Positions 1-6,535 of a stretch of 6,655 bases of DNA are shown here, piece after piece. Numbering within the stretch: the first letter of the stretch is position 1; each line of letters begins with the position of its first letter. The notes under the pieces were generated by a model. It was not told the origin of the DNA, made no database searches, and saw only the letters and a list, made by a program, of their open reading frames with translations. A program made the translations under genes and the position numbers. The DNA is taken from positions 1 to 6,655 of the forward strand of contig CAIVAH010000008.1 in assembly GCA_903903765.1 (NCBI GenBank). The letters are read 5' to 3'. The DNA is from an uncultured Methylococcaceae bacterium (GTDB lineage: Bacteria > Pseudomonadota > Gammaproteobacteria > Methylococcales > Methylomonadaceae).

Positions 1-272
1 GTTTTAATGTATTCACCTAATACCACAAACTCAGCTGAAGCTCGTGCCCCATCAGCAGTTGCCATAATTACCATGTCGACTAATTGTTCTTTATAATTCG
101 TATTCATCCCGCCCATAAACACAGAGAACGCTTCTTTACCTACTTCACGTCTACCTTGGTTAATGTCGTGAATCACATCATCAGTTAACAAGTTTAAAAA
201 GGTATCCATATCGCCACCATTAAAGGCTGCGTAATAGCTTTCTACGAGGTTAATACTTTCTTGTTGTGCCAT
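1..272 (-). CDS. Ketosteroid isomerase-related NTF2-fold protein, 3' end cut by window edge
   Basis: The reading frame starts at an ATG at 272-270 and runs off the left edge without a stop, giving about 90 residues. The translation begins MAQQESINLVESYYAAFNGG, and further on contains the segments DDVIHDINQGRREVGKEAF and ASAEFVVLGEY. The opening helix ending in YYAAFN, followed by a DV-H-DINQG-REVG segment, matches my memory of a proteobacterial family named ketosteroid isomerase-related protein (SnoaL/NTF2-like). Members are small cytoplasmic proteins of roughly 130 residues with a cone-shaped alpha+beta fold. The substrate is not established for most of them, so no reaction is assigned. The upstream GGAAGAG, about two bases from the ATG, is a plausible ribosome binding site. 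The gene lies downstream of glnS on the same strand, but a terminator separates them. The family call is fairly secure; the function is open. Confidence 0.8.
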   Translation of the reverse strand, partial: MAQQESINLVESYYAAFNGGDMDTFLNLLTDDVIHDINQGRREVGKEAFSVFMGGMNTNYKEQLVDMVIMATADGARASAEFVVLGEYIK

Positions 273-293
273 GTCTCTTCCGAGTTAATATTT

Positions 294-327
294 AAAAAAG
301 CCGCGTATTTTATAATTAAACCCGCGG
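294..327 (-). terminator. Intrinsic terminator after glnS
   Basis: Read on the minus strand, CCGCG (327-323) pairs with CGCGG (305-301). A C at 300 and then six T residues (299-294) follow. The 17-base loop is AT-rich and holds a short inner TTTA/TAAA pairing. The stem starts about 25 bases after the glnS stop and ends about 20 bases before the next gene's ATG, so it should separate the two transcripts. The stem is short (5 GC pairs), so termination may be partial. Confidence 0.6.
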
Positions 328-352
328 TTATGCCTGTCTTTTTATACTCTGA

Positions 353-2020
353 CTAATCTTTAGCCCAGCCGCCTTCTCTTAAGGTAACCGTACGATTAAA
401 GACTAACTTTCCATCAATGCTATCGACTGAATCTAAACAAAAATAACCGGTTCTTTCAAATTGATAACGGTTTTCTGGTAATGCTTCAGCCAAACTCGCT
501 TCGACCCGACAGCCCTCTAACACTTCTAAAGAATCATGATTAATCACATCTAAAAAGTTAGGTTCATTATCAGGACTCGGTACCGTAAACAATCGTTCAT
601 ACAAACGAATTTCAGCCTCTGCAGACTCTGCTTCCGATACCCAATGAATTACGCCTTTTACTTTACGACCTTCTGGATTTTTACCTAAGGTGTCTGGATC
701 ATAAGAGCATCGTAACTCAGTGATCACACCCTCAGCATTTTTGATAATCTCATTACATTTAATCACATAAGAACCGCGTAACCGTACTTCACCACCTTCA
801 ATTAAACGCTTGTATTTGGGTGGTGGAATTTCTGCAAAGTCATCTTGCTCAATTAAGATGACTTTACTAAACGGCACCTGCCGTTTACCTAACTCAGGCT
901 TTTGGGGATGATTACTGATTTCTAATTGTTCAACTTGGCCATCAGGATAGTTTTCGATAACCACACGCAACGGTTGTAACACCGCCATTGCTCGAAGCGC
1001 ATTCTCGTTTAAATCTTCTCGAATACAGTATTCCAACACGCCCATTTCTATCCATGAATTTTGCTTAGTCACACCGATGCGCTCACAGAAATCACAAATC
1101 GCCTTCGGGGTAAAACCAGCTCGACGCAAGCCAGCGATAGTGGGCATACGTGGATCATCCCAGCCTTTAACATGCTTTTCTGTTACTAACTGATTGAGCT
1201 TACGCTTACTCACAATGGTGTATTCCAATTGTAATCTCGCAAACTCAATTTGCTGTGGATGACTAGGCGTTTGTAATTTATCTAACACCCAATCATACAA
1301 GGGTCTGTGATCTTCAAACTCTAAGGTGCAAATAGAATGGGTAATGCCTTCAATGGCATCAGAAATGCAGTGCGTATAATCATACATAGGGTAAATGCAC
1401 CAAGCATCTCCCGTACGATGATGATGCACACGACGAATACGATAAATCGCTGGATCACGCATATTAATGTTGGGCGAGGCCATATCAATTTTAGCGCGTA
1501 ACACATACGCACCATCAGGAAACTCACCCGCACGCATACGTTTAAATAAATCTAAATTCTCTTCTATAGAGCGACTGCGATCCGGACTTTCTTTACCAGG
1601 TTCGGTTAAAGTGCCGCGATACTGTCTAATTTCTTCTGCGGATAAACTATCCACATAAGCCAAGCCCTTCTCAATGAGTTGAATTGCATAAGTATATAGT
1701 TGCTCAAAATAATCGGAGGCATTGTACAATCCCGCCCACTCAAATCCCAACCATTTCACATCGCGCTCTATAGACTCCATATACTCGATGTTTTCTTTTT
1801 CAGGATTGGTATCATCAAAACGCAAATTACAAGTGCCCTTAAACTCACCTGCAATACCAAAGTTTAAACAGATTGATTTAGCATGACCTATATGCAAATA
1901 GCCATTAGGTTCGGGTGGAAAACGTGTGGCTACTTTGCCCTGATTTTTGTGTTCTTTAAGATCATTAGTAATAATCTGACGAATAAAATTAGTCGAAACG
2001 GGAGTATCGTTGGTAGTCAT
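353..2020 (-). CDS. glnS: Glutaminyl-tRNA synthetase (GlnRS)
   Basis: This is a 555-residue class I aminoacyl-tRNA synthetase that attaches glutamine to tRNA-Gln in the cytoplasm, using ATP; the E. coli enzyme is 554 residues. The Rossmann catalytic half shows the HIGH signature at residues 43-46 within [20 protein letters not shown]. It also has RFDDTNP at about 67-73 and [13 protein letters not shown] at about 210-222. The second class I signature appears as VSKRK at 270-274 (MSKRK in E. coli, the KMSKS equivalent). The C-terminal part has the two-barrel anticodon-binding features, including KGVIHWVS and a YFCLDS segment near the end. The start is supported by alignment of the TNFIRQII segment with the E. 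coli N-terminus. No clear Shine-Dalgarno sequence precedes the ATG. The gene lies 79 bp downstream of tusA on the same strand and ends in its own terminator. Direct charging by GlnRS is typical of gammaproteobacteria. All catalytic signatures are intact. Confidence 0.98.
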   Translation of the reverse strand: MTTNDTPVSTNFIRQIITNDLKEHKNQGKVATRFPPEPNGYLHIGHAKSICLNFGIAGEFKGTCNLRFDDTNPEKENIEYMESIERDVKWLGFEWAGLYNASDYFEQLYTYAIQLIEKGLAYVDSLSAEEIRQYRGTLTEPGKESPDRSRSIEENLDLFKRMRAGEFPDGAYVLRAKIDMASPNINMRDPAIYRIRRVHHHRTGDAWCIYPMYDYTHCISDAIEGITHSICTLEFEDHRPLYDWVLDKLQTPSHPQQIEFARLQLEYTIVSKRKLNQLVTEKHVKGWDDPRMPTIAGLRRAGFTPKAICDFCERIGVTKQNSWIEMGVLEYCIREDLNENALRAMAVLQPLRVVIENYPDGQVEQLEISNHPQKPELGKRQVPFSKVILIEQDDFAEIPPPKYKRLIEGGEVRLRGSYVIKCNEIIKNAEGVITELRCSYDPDTLGKNPEGRKVKGVIHWVSEAESAEAEIRLYERLFTVPSPDNEPNFLDVINHDSLEVLEGCRVEASLAEALPENRYQFERTGYFCLDSVDSIDGKLVFNRTVTLREGGWAKD

Positions 2021-2049
2021 GGTTGTTTGTATTTAATTAGGGATAACGC

Positions 2050-2078
2050 ATTTTAAAGGAGCGCCTTGCAAGGTACAA
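2050..2078 (-). promoter_or_regulatory. Possible glnS promoter
   Basis: On the minus strand a TAAAAT (2055-2050), five of six to the -10 consensus, lies 17 bases from a weak TTGTAC -35 (2078-2073). Initiation would fall about 20-25 bases upstream of the glnS ATG. The -35 lies in a small dyad (GCCTTG at 2063-2068, CAAGGC at 2076-2081) that could instead be a weak stem-loop after tusA. Low confidence: glnS may also be reached by read-through from tusA. Confidence 0.25.
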
Positions 2079-2099
2079 GGCAACACTTAAGCAAATAAG

Positions 2100-2330
2100 C
2101 TATTTCTTTTGGATATAAAAAATCTGTTGGCACTCTTCTTTAGTCAACGCTAAGATTTGATGTCCGGCTTGATCGGTAAATACACCAAAATCTAAATGGG
2201 CAGCTGGATCCGTGGCAATCACTTTAACCACGTCACCACTCTGCATGGCTACTAATATCTTTTTTAAACGTAACAAAGGCAAAGGACATAGTAAGCCGCT
2301 GGCATCGACTTCATGACTAAATTCAAGCAT
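2100..2330 (-). CDS. tusA: TusA-family sulfur carrier protein
   Basis: This is a 76-residue cytoplasmic persulfide carrier (E. coli TusA has 81). The family signature is complete: DASGLLCPLPLLRLKK spans residues 9-24, with the sulfur-carrying cysteine at Cys15 in a CPxP motif and basic residues at 21, 23 and 24. The ATDP segment at 39-42 and the later AGHQIL segment are also typical. In known systems TusA accepts sulfur from the cysteine desulfurase IscS. It passes it to TusBCD for 2-thiouridine formation in tRNA, or to DsrEFH and related proteins in sulfur oxidisers; this window does not show which applies. The gene is divergent from cysG with 74 bp between the starts and lies upstream of glnS. 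No convincing Shine-Dalgarno precedes the ATG. The family call is very secure; assignment as the tRNA-modifying TusA rather than another paralogue is less so. Confidence 0.92.
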   Translation of the reverse strand: MLEFSHEVDASGLLCPLPLLRLKKILVAMQSGDVVKVIATDPAAHLDFGVFTDQAGHQILALTKEECQQIFYIQKK

Positions 2331-2338
2331 TGTTTAGG

Positions 2339-2367
2339 TACTCACTAAGCTGTAGAGTGCTTATAAT
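2339..2367. promoter_or_regulatory. Overlapping divergent tusA/cysG promoters
   Basis: The 74-bp gap between the divergent starts holds a perfect plus-strand TATAAT at 2362-2367, with a weak -35 (TACTCA, 2339-2344) 17 bases upstream. This would start the cysG transcript near 2374, giving a leader of about 30 bases. On the minus strand, TATAAG (2365-2360) could serve tusA with a weak -35 further right. The two -10 hexamers share four base pairs, so the polymerases would compete for the same DNA. A small dyad, ATTCT-A-AGAAT, lies at 2382-2392 in the cysG leader. The plus-strand -10 is the better supported element. Confidence 0.45.
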
Positions 2368-2404
2368 ACCATTACCTTATGATTCTAAGAATGCCCGCAA
2401 ATAA

Positions 2405-3802
2405 ATGGATTATTTTCCCCTCTTTGTCAAACTACAAGATAAACCCTGTTTAGTCATTGGTGCCGGTGAAATCGCCGCCCGTAAAATTGACCTATTAGCC
2501 CGCGCAGGTGCTCGCATTACGGTAATAGCACTTGAAATTAGCCATCATGTAGCGAGCCTTGAACACAAATTGGGTTTAATTATTCAGCAGAAAGCATTTA
2601 AGCCCGCTGATGTGCTTAATTTTGAGCTAGTCATTTCAGCAACTAACAACAGATCCACTAACGAATTAGTTGCACACAGTGCAGAAACGCACAAAATTTT
2701 GGTTAATGTCGTTGATAGTCCAGACCTGTGTGGTTTTATCTTTCCTGCGATTATTGATCGCTCACCTATAATTGCCGCCATCTCTTCTGGTGGTGCCGCC
2801 CCCGTTTTAGCGCGTTTATTAAGAGCCAAGATGGAAACAATTATCCCACCGGCTTATGGTCAATTAGCTCAGTTAGCAGAAAGCTATAGAAACAACGTTA
2901 AAGCGCTAATTAAAGAACCCGCTCAACGGCGTATCTTTTGGGAAAACATATTCCAAGGTTCTGTAGCAGAAGCTGTATTTGCCGGCAATTACGCCAGTGC
3001 AGATCGGCAATTACAGCAAACACTACAACAACAAAAAAACGCTGAAACCATAGGCGAGGTGTATTTAATAGGTGCTGGCCCCGGCGCACCCGACCTTTTA
3101 ACCTTTAGAGCCTTACGCTTAATGCAACAGGCCGATGTGATTGTTTACGACCATTTAGTTTCACCCGAGATTATGGATTTAGCAAGGCGAGATTCAGAGA
3201 AGATTTACGTGGGTAAGCAGCGTGATAAACATACTCTACCCCAAGAATCTATCAATACCCTACTAGCCGATTTAGCAAAAGCCGGAAAGCGCGTAGTCCG
3301 ATTAAAAGGTGGGGATCCATTTATATTTGGGCGGGGTGGCGAAGAGATAGAGACTTTAATGGAACAAGGCATTAACTTTCAGGTTGTACCCGGCATTACC
3401 GCCGCGTCTGGTTGTTCTACCTATGCGGGCATACCCTTAACTCATAGAGACCACGCGCAATCCTGCACGTTTGTGACGGGACATCTAAAAGATAACTCTA
3501 TTAACTTAAACTGGACTCAATTAGCCCTACCCAATCAAACGGTAGTAATTTACATGGGCTTAGTGGGGCTATCGAAAATTTGTGAGGCTTTAATTGCCCA
3601 CGGCAGCCCAAAAGATTTACCCATTGCTTTAGTACAACAAGGCACTACCAGCAATCAACGCGTTGTAACAGGTACTTTAGACAGCTTTGCTGAGAAAATT
3701 GCCTGTCTAGATATCAAACCACCAACTTTAATCATTATTGGTACCGTAGTTACATTGCATAACCAATTGAATTGGTTCCAATTAGCAAGTAATGTTAAAT
3801 AA
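2405..3802 (+). CDS. cysG: Siroheme synthase CysG (precorrin-2 dehydrogenase, sirohydrochlorin ferrochelatase and uroporphyrinogen-III methyltransferase)
   Basis: This 465-residue trifunctional enzyme turns uroporphyrinogen III into siroheme, the cofactor of assimilatory sulfite and nitrite reductases. The N-terminal NAD-binding half has VIGAGEIAARK at about 17-27. Asp104 (in NVVD) and Ser128 (in ISSGG) fall at the same positions as the catalytic aspartate and phosphorylated serine of E. coli and Salmonella CysG. A linker and dimerisation region runs to about residue 215. The methyltransferase half follows, with LIGAGPGAPDLLT (221-233), VVRLKGGDPFIFGRGGEE (297-314) and VVPGITAASGCS (327-338). 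Asp249, Lys271 and Met384 match the known active-site residues. The start is forced: an in-frame TAA directly precedes the ATG, and MDYFPLF aligns with the E. coli N-terminus. No Shine-Dalgarno is visible. The gene is divergent from tusA and monocistronic as far as can be seen; no clear terminator follows. Confidence 0.98.
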   Translation: MDYFPLFVKLQDKPCLVIGAGEIAARKIDLLARAGARITVIALEISHHVASLEHKLGLIIQQKAFKPADVLNFELVISATNNRSTNELVAHSAETHKILVNVVDSPDLCGFIFPAIIDRSPIIAAISSGGAAPVLARLLRAKMETIIPPAYGQLAQLAESYRNNVKALIKEPAQRRIFWENIFQGSVAEAVFAGNYASADRQLQQTLQQQKNAETIGEVYLIGAGPGAPDLLTFRALRLMQQADVIVYDHLVSPEIMDLARRDSEKIYVGKQRDKHTLPQESINTLLADLAKAGKRVVRLKGGDPFIFGRGGEEIETLMEQGINFQVVPGITAASGCSTYAGIPLTHRDHAQSCTFVTGHLKDNSINLNWTQLALPNQTVVIYMGLVGLSKICEALIAHGSPKDLPIALVQQGTTSNQRVVTGTLDSFAEKIACLDIKPPTLIIIGTVVTLHNQLNWFQLASNVK

Positions 3803-3957
3803 ACGGATATTCACTGAGTAAGAAATCATCAGGTGCAAATCGAATATACCAATATCTGTTTGCTCTGAGCAGTTACCAAAAACCGAACTTGAATAGTTAA
3901 CAAACTGAACAAAAATAGGTCCGTAATTAGGGTCTCGATGCTGACTTTTATGACAAT

Positions 3958-3999
3958 TTGAAATAAAAGATTGAATTTTTCTATTAAATTCCCTATTCT
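3958..3999 (+). promoter_or_regulatory. Candidate promoter(s) of the cytochrome c gene
   Basis: Two overlapping sigma-70-like arrangements are present. TTGAAA (3958-3963) lies 18 bases from TATTAA (3982-3987), and TTGAAT (3971-3976) lies 17 bases from TATTCT (3994-3999). Either would give a leader of roughly 70-85 bases that includes both hairpins upstream of the ATG. The region is AT-rich, so chance matches are likely and the choice between them is open. Confidence 0.35.
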
Positions 4000-4036
4000 T
4001 TGCTAGTTTGCTTTTTAAGCAAAAAAATTTTCCACC

Positions 4037-4073
4037 AAGAGAACTAAATTCTCTTAATTTTAAAACCAAGAGG
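4037..4073 (+). promoter_or_regulatory. Leader hairpin and ribosome binding site of the cytochrome c gene
   Basis: A perfect 7-bp stem, AAGAGAA (4037-4043) with TTCTCTT (4049-4055), has a 5-base loop and lies just upstream of a strong Shine-Dalgarno, AAGAGG (4068-4073), five bases before the ATG. The sequence before the stem (CCAAGAGA) is nearly repeated at the ribosome binding site (CCAAGAGG). The CTCTT at 4051-4055 could therefore pair either with the upstream copy or with AAGAG at 4068-4072, hiding the binding site. The pairing is seen; regulation is inferred. Confidence 0.45.
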
Positions 4074-4078
4074 TCACT

Positions 4079-4417
4079 ATGAAAAAAACACTTGCTACAG
4101 CAGCTGGTATCGTTTTAATCGCATTAAGCGGTTCTGCTTTCGCTGACGAACAACTTGAAATTGGTCAAAAAATTTATGAACGTGCTTTCGGCCGTGGTTG
4201 TGGTACTTGCCATGACATCGCTTCTAACCCACAATTATCAGCAAACATCAAAGCAGGCACTTTAACTAGAGCAAGCTTTGAAAAAATCCTTAAAGAAGGT
4301 AAAGGTGGTATGCCAGTAGCAATCGCTGAAATCATGAAAAACAAAGCAGTAGAAAAAGCTGGCTACGGCGAAGATCAAGCGGTTGACGCTTTATTCGCTT
4401 ATATCAGCAGCAAATAA
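4079..4417 (+). CDS. Small periplasmic monoheme cytochrome c, class I-like
   Basis: This is a 112-residue exported electron carrier. An N-terminal signal peptide (KK, then a hydrophobic run, then AFA before Asp23) predicts cleavage after residue 22, leaving about 90 mature residues. A single heme-binding motif, CGTCH, lies at 41-45 near the mature N-terminus; Met78 in GKGGMP is the likely distal iron ligand, with Met86 as an alternative. The C-terminal helix (QAVDALFAYISS) matches the closing helix of class I cytochromes. It probably shuttles electrons in the periplasm; the partner oxidase or dehydrogenase is not encoded here. The codons are strongly biased: Ile 8 of 10 ATC, Asn 3 of 3 AAC, Asp 3 of 4 GAC. 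cysG and other neighbours prefer ATT, AAT and GAT. This suggests high expression, in keeping with the strong Shine-Dalgarno and terminator. I cannot place it in a named subfamily. Confidence 0.9.
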   Translation: MKKTLATAAGIVLIALSGSAFADEQLEIGQKIYERAFGRGCGTCHDIASNPQLSANIKAGTLTRASFEKILKEGKGGMPVAIAEIMKNKAVEKAGYGEDQAVDALFAYISSK

Positions 4418-4435
4418 GAATAATAAAGACGACAC

Positions 4436-4476
4436 AAAAAAAGCCGCCCTGCTGTTACAGCAAGGGCGGCTTTTTT
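4436..4476. terminator. Strong bidirectional intrinsic terminator
   Basis: GCCGCCCT (4443-4450) pairs with AGGGCGGC (4463-4470), and an inner GCTG/CAGC stem closes a TTA loop with one bulged A at 4462. A seven-base A run (4436-4442) precedes the stem and a six-base T run (4471-4476) follows it. It therefore has a U tract in both directions and can end both the cytochrome c transcript and the convergent transcript of the 191-residue membrane protein, whose stop is about 34 bases to the right. Confidence 0.93.
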
Positions 4477-4509
4477 ACATCTGACATTAATTAATCAACA
4501 GACTATTAA

Positions 4510-5085
4510 TTATTTCTTAGCCAAATACTGTTTAATACTTTCTCTATTGGGTAAGCGGTAACGATTAGTTAACCATACACCACCGATGGCTGCCAACATT
4601 AAACCGCATGAGGCAAGGGTTAGATAGACTAAACGCTTTAAACTATGCATTTCTTGCACAATTTGCTGATTAGCGTCACTTGTAGTAGCTGCCTTAGGTA
4701 TCTCTGAATAAGATTTTAAAACTTGGACTTCATTCTTTAAATCTTCTAGCGTACCCAAAGAATTTGACACCGAACCCACGCGAATACTATCCTCTAAGGC
4801 TCTTAATTTACTTTCGATAGAACCACTGACCAAGCCAACGAATTGGCCTTTTAGCGTATTAACTTCTGCAGATAAAACAGGATTAGCTTCGGATATTTTT
4901 ACATCTGAGCTTTTAAGCCGATTAAAGTCTTGATTAGGTATTAAAAAAAAGCCAGCCACGATAATCACCGCCATCAATACAAAAATGATAGCCGTTAACC
5001 AGCGATTAACTTTCATCAAAGCTTGATGCGAAGGTATTCTCTCGAGAACAACTAGTTCTGCTTTGGACTCACGCAACTCACTCAT
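4510..5085 (-). CDS. Uncharacterised protein with two membrane segments and a coiled-coil-like middle
   Basis: I do not recognise this 191-residue protein. It has a charged N-terminus, a first hydrophobic segment at about 30-50, and a second at about 152-172 followed by the basic stretch NRYRLPNR. The positive-inside rule puts both ends in the cytoplasm and about 100 residues in the periplasm. The middle is rich in Leu, Glu, Lys and Ser with heptad-like spacing (for example ALEDSIRVGSVSNSLGTLED, then LKNEVQVLKSY), which suggests a coiled coil, perhaps for oligomerisation. There is no signal-peptidase site, catalytic motif or cysteine cluster; Cys160 lies in the second segment. A good Shine-Dalgarno (GAGGGGA, 5100-5094) supports the start. 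It appears monocistronic, has a structured upstream region (5126-5195) and shares a terminator with the cytochrome gene. A real gene, function unknown. Confidence 0.85.
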   Translation of the reverse strand: MSELRESKAELVVLERIPSHQALMKVNRWLTAIIFVLMAVIIVAGFFLIPNQDFNRLKSSDVKISEANPVLSAEVNTLKGQFVGLVSGSIESKLRALEDSIRVGSVSNSLGTLEDLKNEVQVLKSYSEIPKAATTSDANQQIVQEMHSLKRLVYLTLASCGLMLAAIGGVWLTNRYRLPNRESIKQYLAKK

Positions 5086-5125
5086 TAGTAGATTCCCCTC
5101 AAACCAAGTCTAAAATCTTAACTTG

Positions 5126-5195
5126 GCAGGACATTGTTATTATTATTGGTACTATTTAGCACGTAATTATACAAGCTAAATAGTTTTTGTCCTGC
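5126..5195. repeat. Nested inverted repeats between argG and the two-membrane-segment gene
   Basis: An outer perfect 8-bp repeat, GCAGGACA (5126-5133) and TGTCCTGC (5188-5195), encloses an inner perfect 10-bp repeat, ACTATTTAGC (5151-5160) and GCTAAATAGT (5175-5184), around a 14-base centre. Seventeen bases separate the arms on the left and three on the right. The plus-strand copy is followed by G and six T (5197-5202), like a terminator, but no plus-strand gene lies upstream. On the minus strand it could end argG or act as an operator, because the centre holds a perfect TATAAT. No target-site duplication flanks it. Confidence 0.75.
5166..5193 (-). promoter_or_regulatory. Candidate promoter of the two-membrane-segment gene
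   Basis: A perfect TATAAT on the minus strand (5171-5166) lies in the centre of the inner inverted repeat. AGGACA (5193-5188), with four of six -35 matches, is 16 bases upstream and falls in an arm of the outer repeat. Initiation near 5159 would give a leader of about 73 bases containing a CCAAGT/ACTTGG hairpin (5104-5109 and 5121-5126) before the ribosome binding site. The overlap of promoter and dyads suggests control by a symmetric DNA-binding protein; this is inferred. Confidence 0.45.
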
Positions 5196-5209
5196 GTTTT
5201 TTAACTGAT

Positions 5210-6433
5210 TTAACGCGCCTGTTTCGCCGCTGCAATTCGCATTCTTAAGGCATTAAGTTTTATAAAACCTTCGGCATCTTTTTGATTATAAGCGCCACCA
5301 TCATCTTCAAAGGTAGCAATACTTTCATCAAACAAACTGTCAGTATCTGACGCTCTACCTACAACAATCACATTGCCCTTATACAATTTAAGTCTGACTT
5401 TACCGTTAACCGATACTTGTGAAGCATCAATCATGGTTTGCAACATTTTGCGCTCAGGACTCCACCAGTAGCCGTTATAGATTAAAGACGCATAACGAGG
5501 CATTAACTCATCTTTTAAATGCGCCACTTCTCTATCTAAGGTTAAAGACTCAATCGCACGATGGGCTTTTAATAAAATAGTACCGGCTGGTGTTTCATAA
5601 CAACCACGTGACTTCATACCCACGTAACGGTTTTCTACGATATCTAAACGTCCAATACCGTTAGCACCCGCCACTTTATTAAGTTGCTCTAAAACAGTTG
5701 CTGGCGAAACAGCTACACCATCAATCTCAGTGACATCACCGTGTCGGTAGGTTAATTCGATATAAGTAGCTTTATCAGGTGCGTTTTCTGGAGATACTGT
5801 CCAACGCCACATATCTTCTTCTGGCTCCATCCAAGGATCTTCTAAGATACGGCCTTCGTAAGAAATGTGTAATAAGTTAGCATCCATTGAATAAGGCGAC
5901 GTTTTACCTTTTTTATTCTCAACAGAAATACCATGTTTTTCAGCATAAGCCAAAAGAGATTGTCTAGAGTTTAAATCCCACTCCCGCCAAGGCGCAATCA
6001 CATGAATATCCGGTCTTAAAGCATAAGCACCTAACTCAAAACGTACTTGATCATTACCTTTACCTGTGGCGCCATGAGAGATAGCCTCTGCACCAGTTTC
6101 ATTAGCGATTTCAATTAAACGTTTCGCAATTAAAGGTCGGGCTATAGACGTGCCTAATAGGTACTCACCTTCATAAATGGTATTCGCACGGAACATAGGA
6201 AAAACGTAATCACGCGCAAACTCTTCACGTAAATCTTCAATAAAAATGTCTTTGATACCCGCCGCTTGAGCCTTAGCGCGAGCAGGTTCTACCTCTTCAC
6301 CTTGACCTAAATCAGCCGTAAAAGTAACTACCTCACACTGATAAACATCTTGTAGCCATTTAAGAATAATGGAAGTATCTAACCCCCCAGAATAAGCCAA
6401 CACTACTTTATTGATTTTCGACATAATACCCAT
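5210..6433 (-). CDS. argG: Argininosuccinate synthase
   Basis: This 407-residue cytoplasmic enzyme joins citrulline and aspartate with ATP to give argininosuccinate, the penultimate step of arginine synthesis. The ATP-binding PP-loop AYSGGLDTS is at 13-21. [13 protein letters not shown] at 121-133 and APWREW are hallmarks of the citrulline and nucleotide site, and [16 protein letters not shown] and [17 protein letters not shown] are further strongly conserved blocks. The length and sequence fit the roughly 400-residue type found in Pseudomonas and most bacteria, not the longer E. coli type. Two starts are possible: ATG at 6433 and ATG at 6424. The second gives [14 protein letters not shown], which better matches family N-termini; neither has a strong Shine-Dalgarno. 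The gene stands alone, with no other arg gene in the window. It ends 124 bp before the next minus-strand gene, with no classical terminator except possibly the nested repeat. Confidence 0.97.
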   Translation of the reverse strand: MGIMSKINKVVLAYSGGLDTSIILKWLQDVYQCEVVTFTADLGQGEEVEPARAKAQAAGIKDIFIEDLREEFARDYVFPMFRANTIYEGEYLLGTSIARPLIAKRLIEIANETGAEAISHGATGKGNDQVRFELGAYALRPDIHVIAPWREWDLNSRQSLLAYAEKHGISVENKKGKTSPYSMDANLLHISYEGRILEDPWMEPEEDMWRWTVSPENAPDKATYIELTYRHGDVTEIDGVAVSPATVLEQLNKVAGANGIGRLDIVENRYVGMKSRGCYETPAGTILLKAHRAIESLTLDREVAHLKDELMPRYASLIYNGYWWSPERKMLQTMIDASQVSVNGKVRLKLYKGNVIVVGRASDTDSLFDESIATFEDDGGAYNQKDAEGFIKLNALRMRIAAAKQAR

Positions 6434-6459
6434 TTACTCAGAGTTAAAAAATTCCACTG

Positions 6460-6465
6460 ATTATA
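6460..6465 (-). promoter_or_regulatory. -10 element of the argG promoter
   Basis: A perfect TATAAT is read on the minus strand at 6465-6460, about 26 bases upstream of the first possible argG ATG. The -35 region 16-18 bases further right is only T-rich (TTTTAG and similar). No full arginine-repressor box is visible; a lone TGAAT half-site lies at 6474-6478. The element fits a short argG leader of about 20 bases. Confidence 0.45.
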
Positions 6466-6535
6466 CCCGAAAATGAATTGAACTAAAAAGAACACAACCT
6501 AAATACCTGTAAGACTAAGGCTAATATCTCCAACT

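Larger units (their letters stand above)
3803..4078. other. Interval after cysG without a recognisable gene; possible decayed minus-strand frame
   Basis: These 276 bases are AT-rich and hold the candidate promoter and leader of the cytochrome gene at their right end. On the minus strand a 95-codon frame (4069-3782, TTG start, no Shine-Dalgarno) crosses the interval. A second minus frame (3872-3795) has protein-like content, YIRFAPDDFLLSEYPFI, and stops with a TAA that would overlap the cysG stop tail to tail. I recognise neither. They could be the tail of a frameshifted, decayed gene, or chance. A 7-bp stem TTTGCTT/AAGCAAA with a 3-base loop lies at 4007-4023 but lacks a following T tract. 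No tRNA, repeat array or clear cysG terminator was seen. Confidence 0.3.

Noticed and set aside
1321..1658. Open frames of 63-70 codons inside glnS
   Set aside because: They lie wholly within the strongly conserved glnS coding region in other frames, have no start signals and show no family resemblance.
2391..2453. Short plus-strand frame of 20 codons overlapping the cysG start
   Set aside because: It has no ribosome binding site and unremarkable content; it is likely chance in the cysG leader.
2584..2829. An 81-codon minus-strand frame inside cysG
   Set aside because: It is antisense to the conserved NAD-binding half of CysG, including Asp104 and Ser128, with no supporting start signal.
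3761..3777. Perfect inverted repeat AACCAATT-G-AATTGGTT near the end of cysG
   Set aside because: It encodes the conserved NQLNWF tail of CysG, its one-base centre cannot form an ideal hairpin loop, and no T tract follows, so it is probably not a terminator.
4007..4023. Stem-loop TTTGCTT/AAGCAAA as the cysG terminator
   Set aside because: The stem is AT-rich, followed by A residues rather than T, and lies over 200 bases after the cysG stop, so a terminator role on the plus strand is not supported.
5134..5149. Short TTA-type repeat as a microsatellite
   Set aside because: Only about three imperfect units are present, too few to call a functional repeat.
6474..6486. Possible arginine-repressor box upstream of argG
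   Set aside because: Only one TGAAT half-site is present; the inverted partner at the expected spacing is missing.
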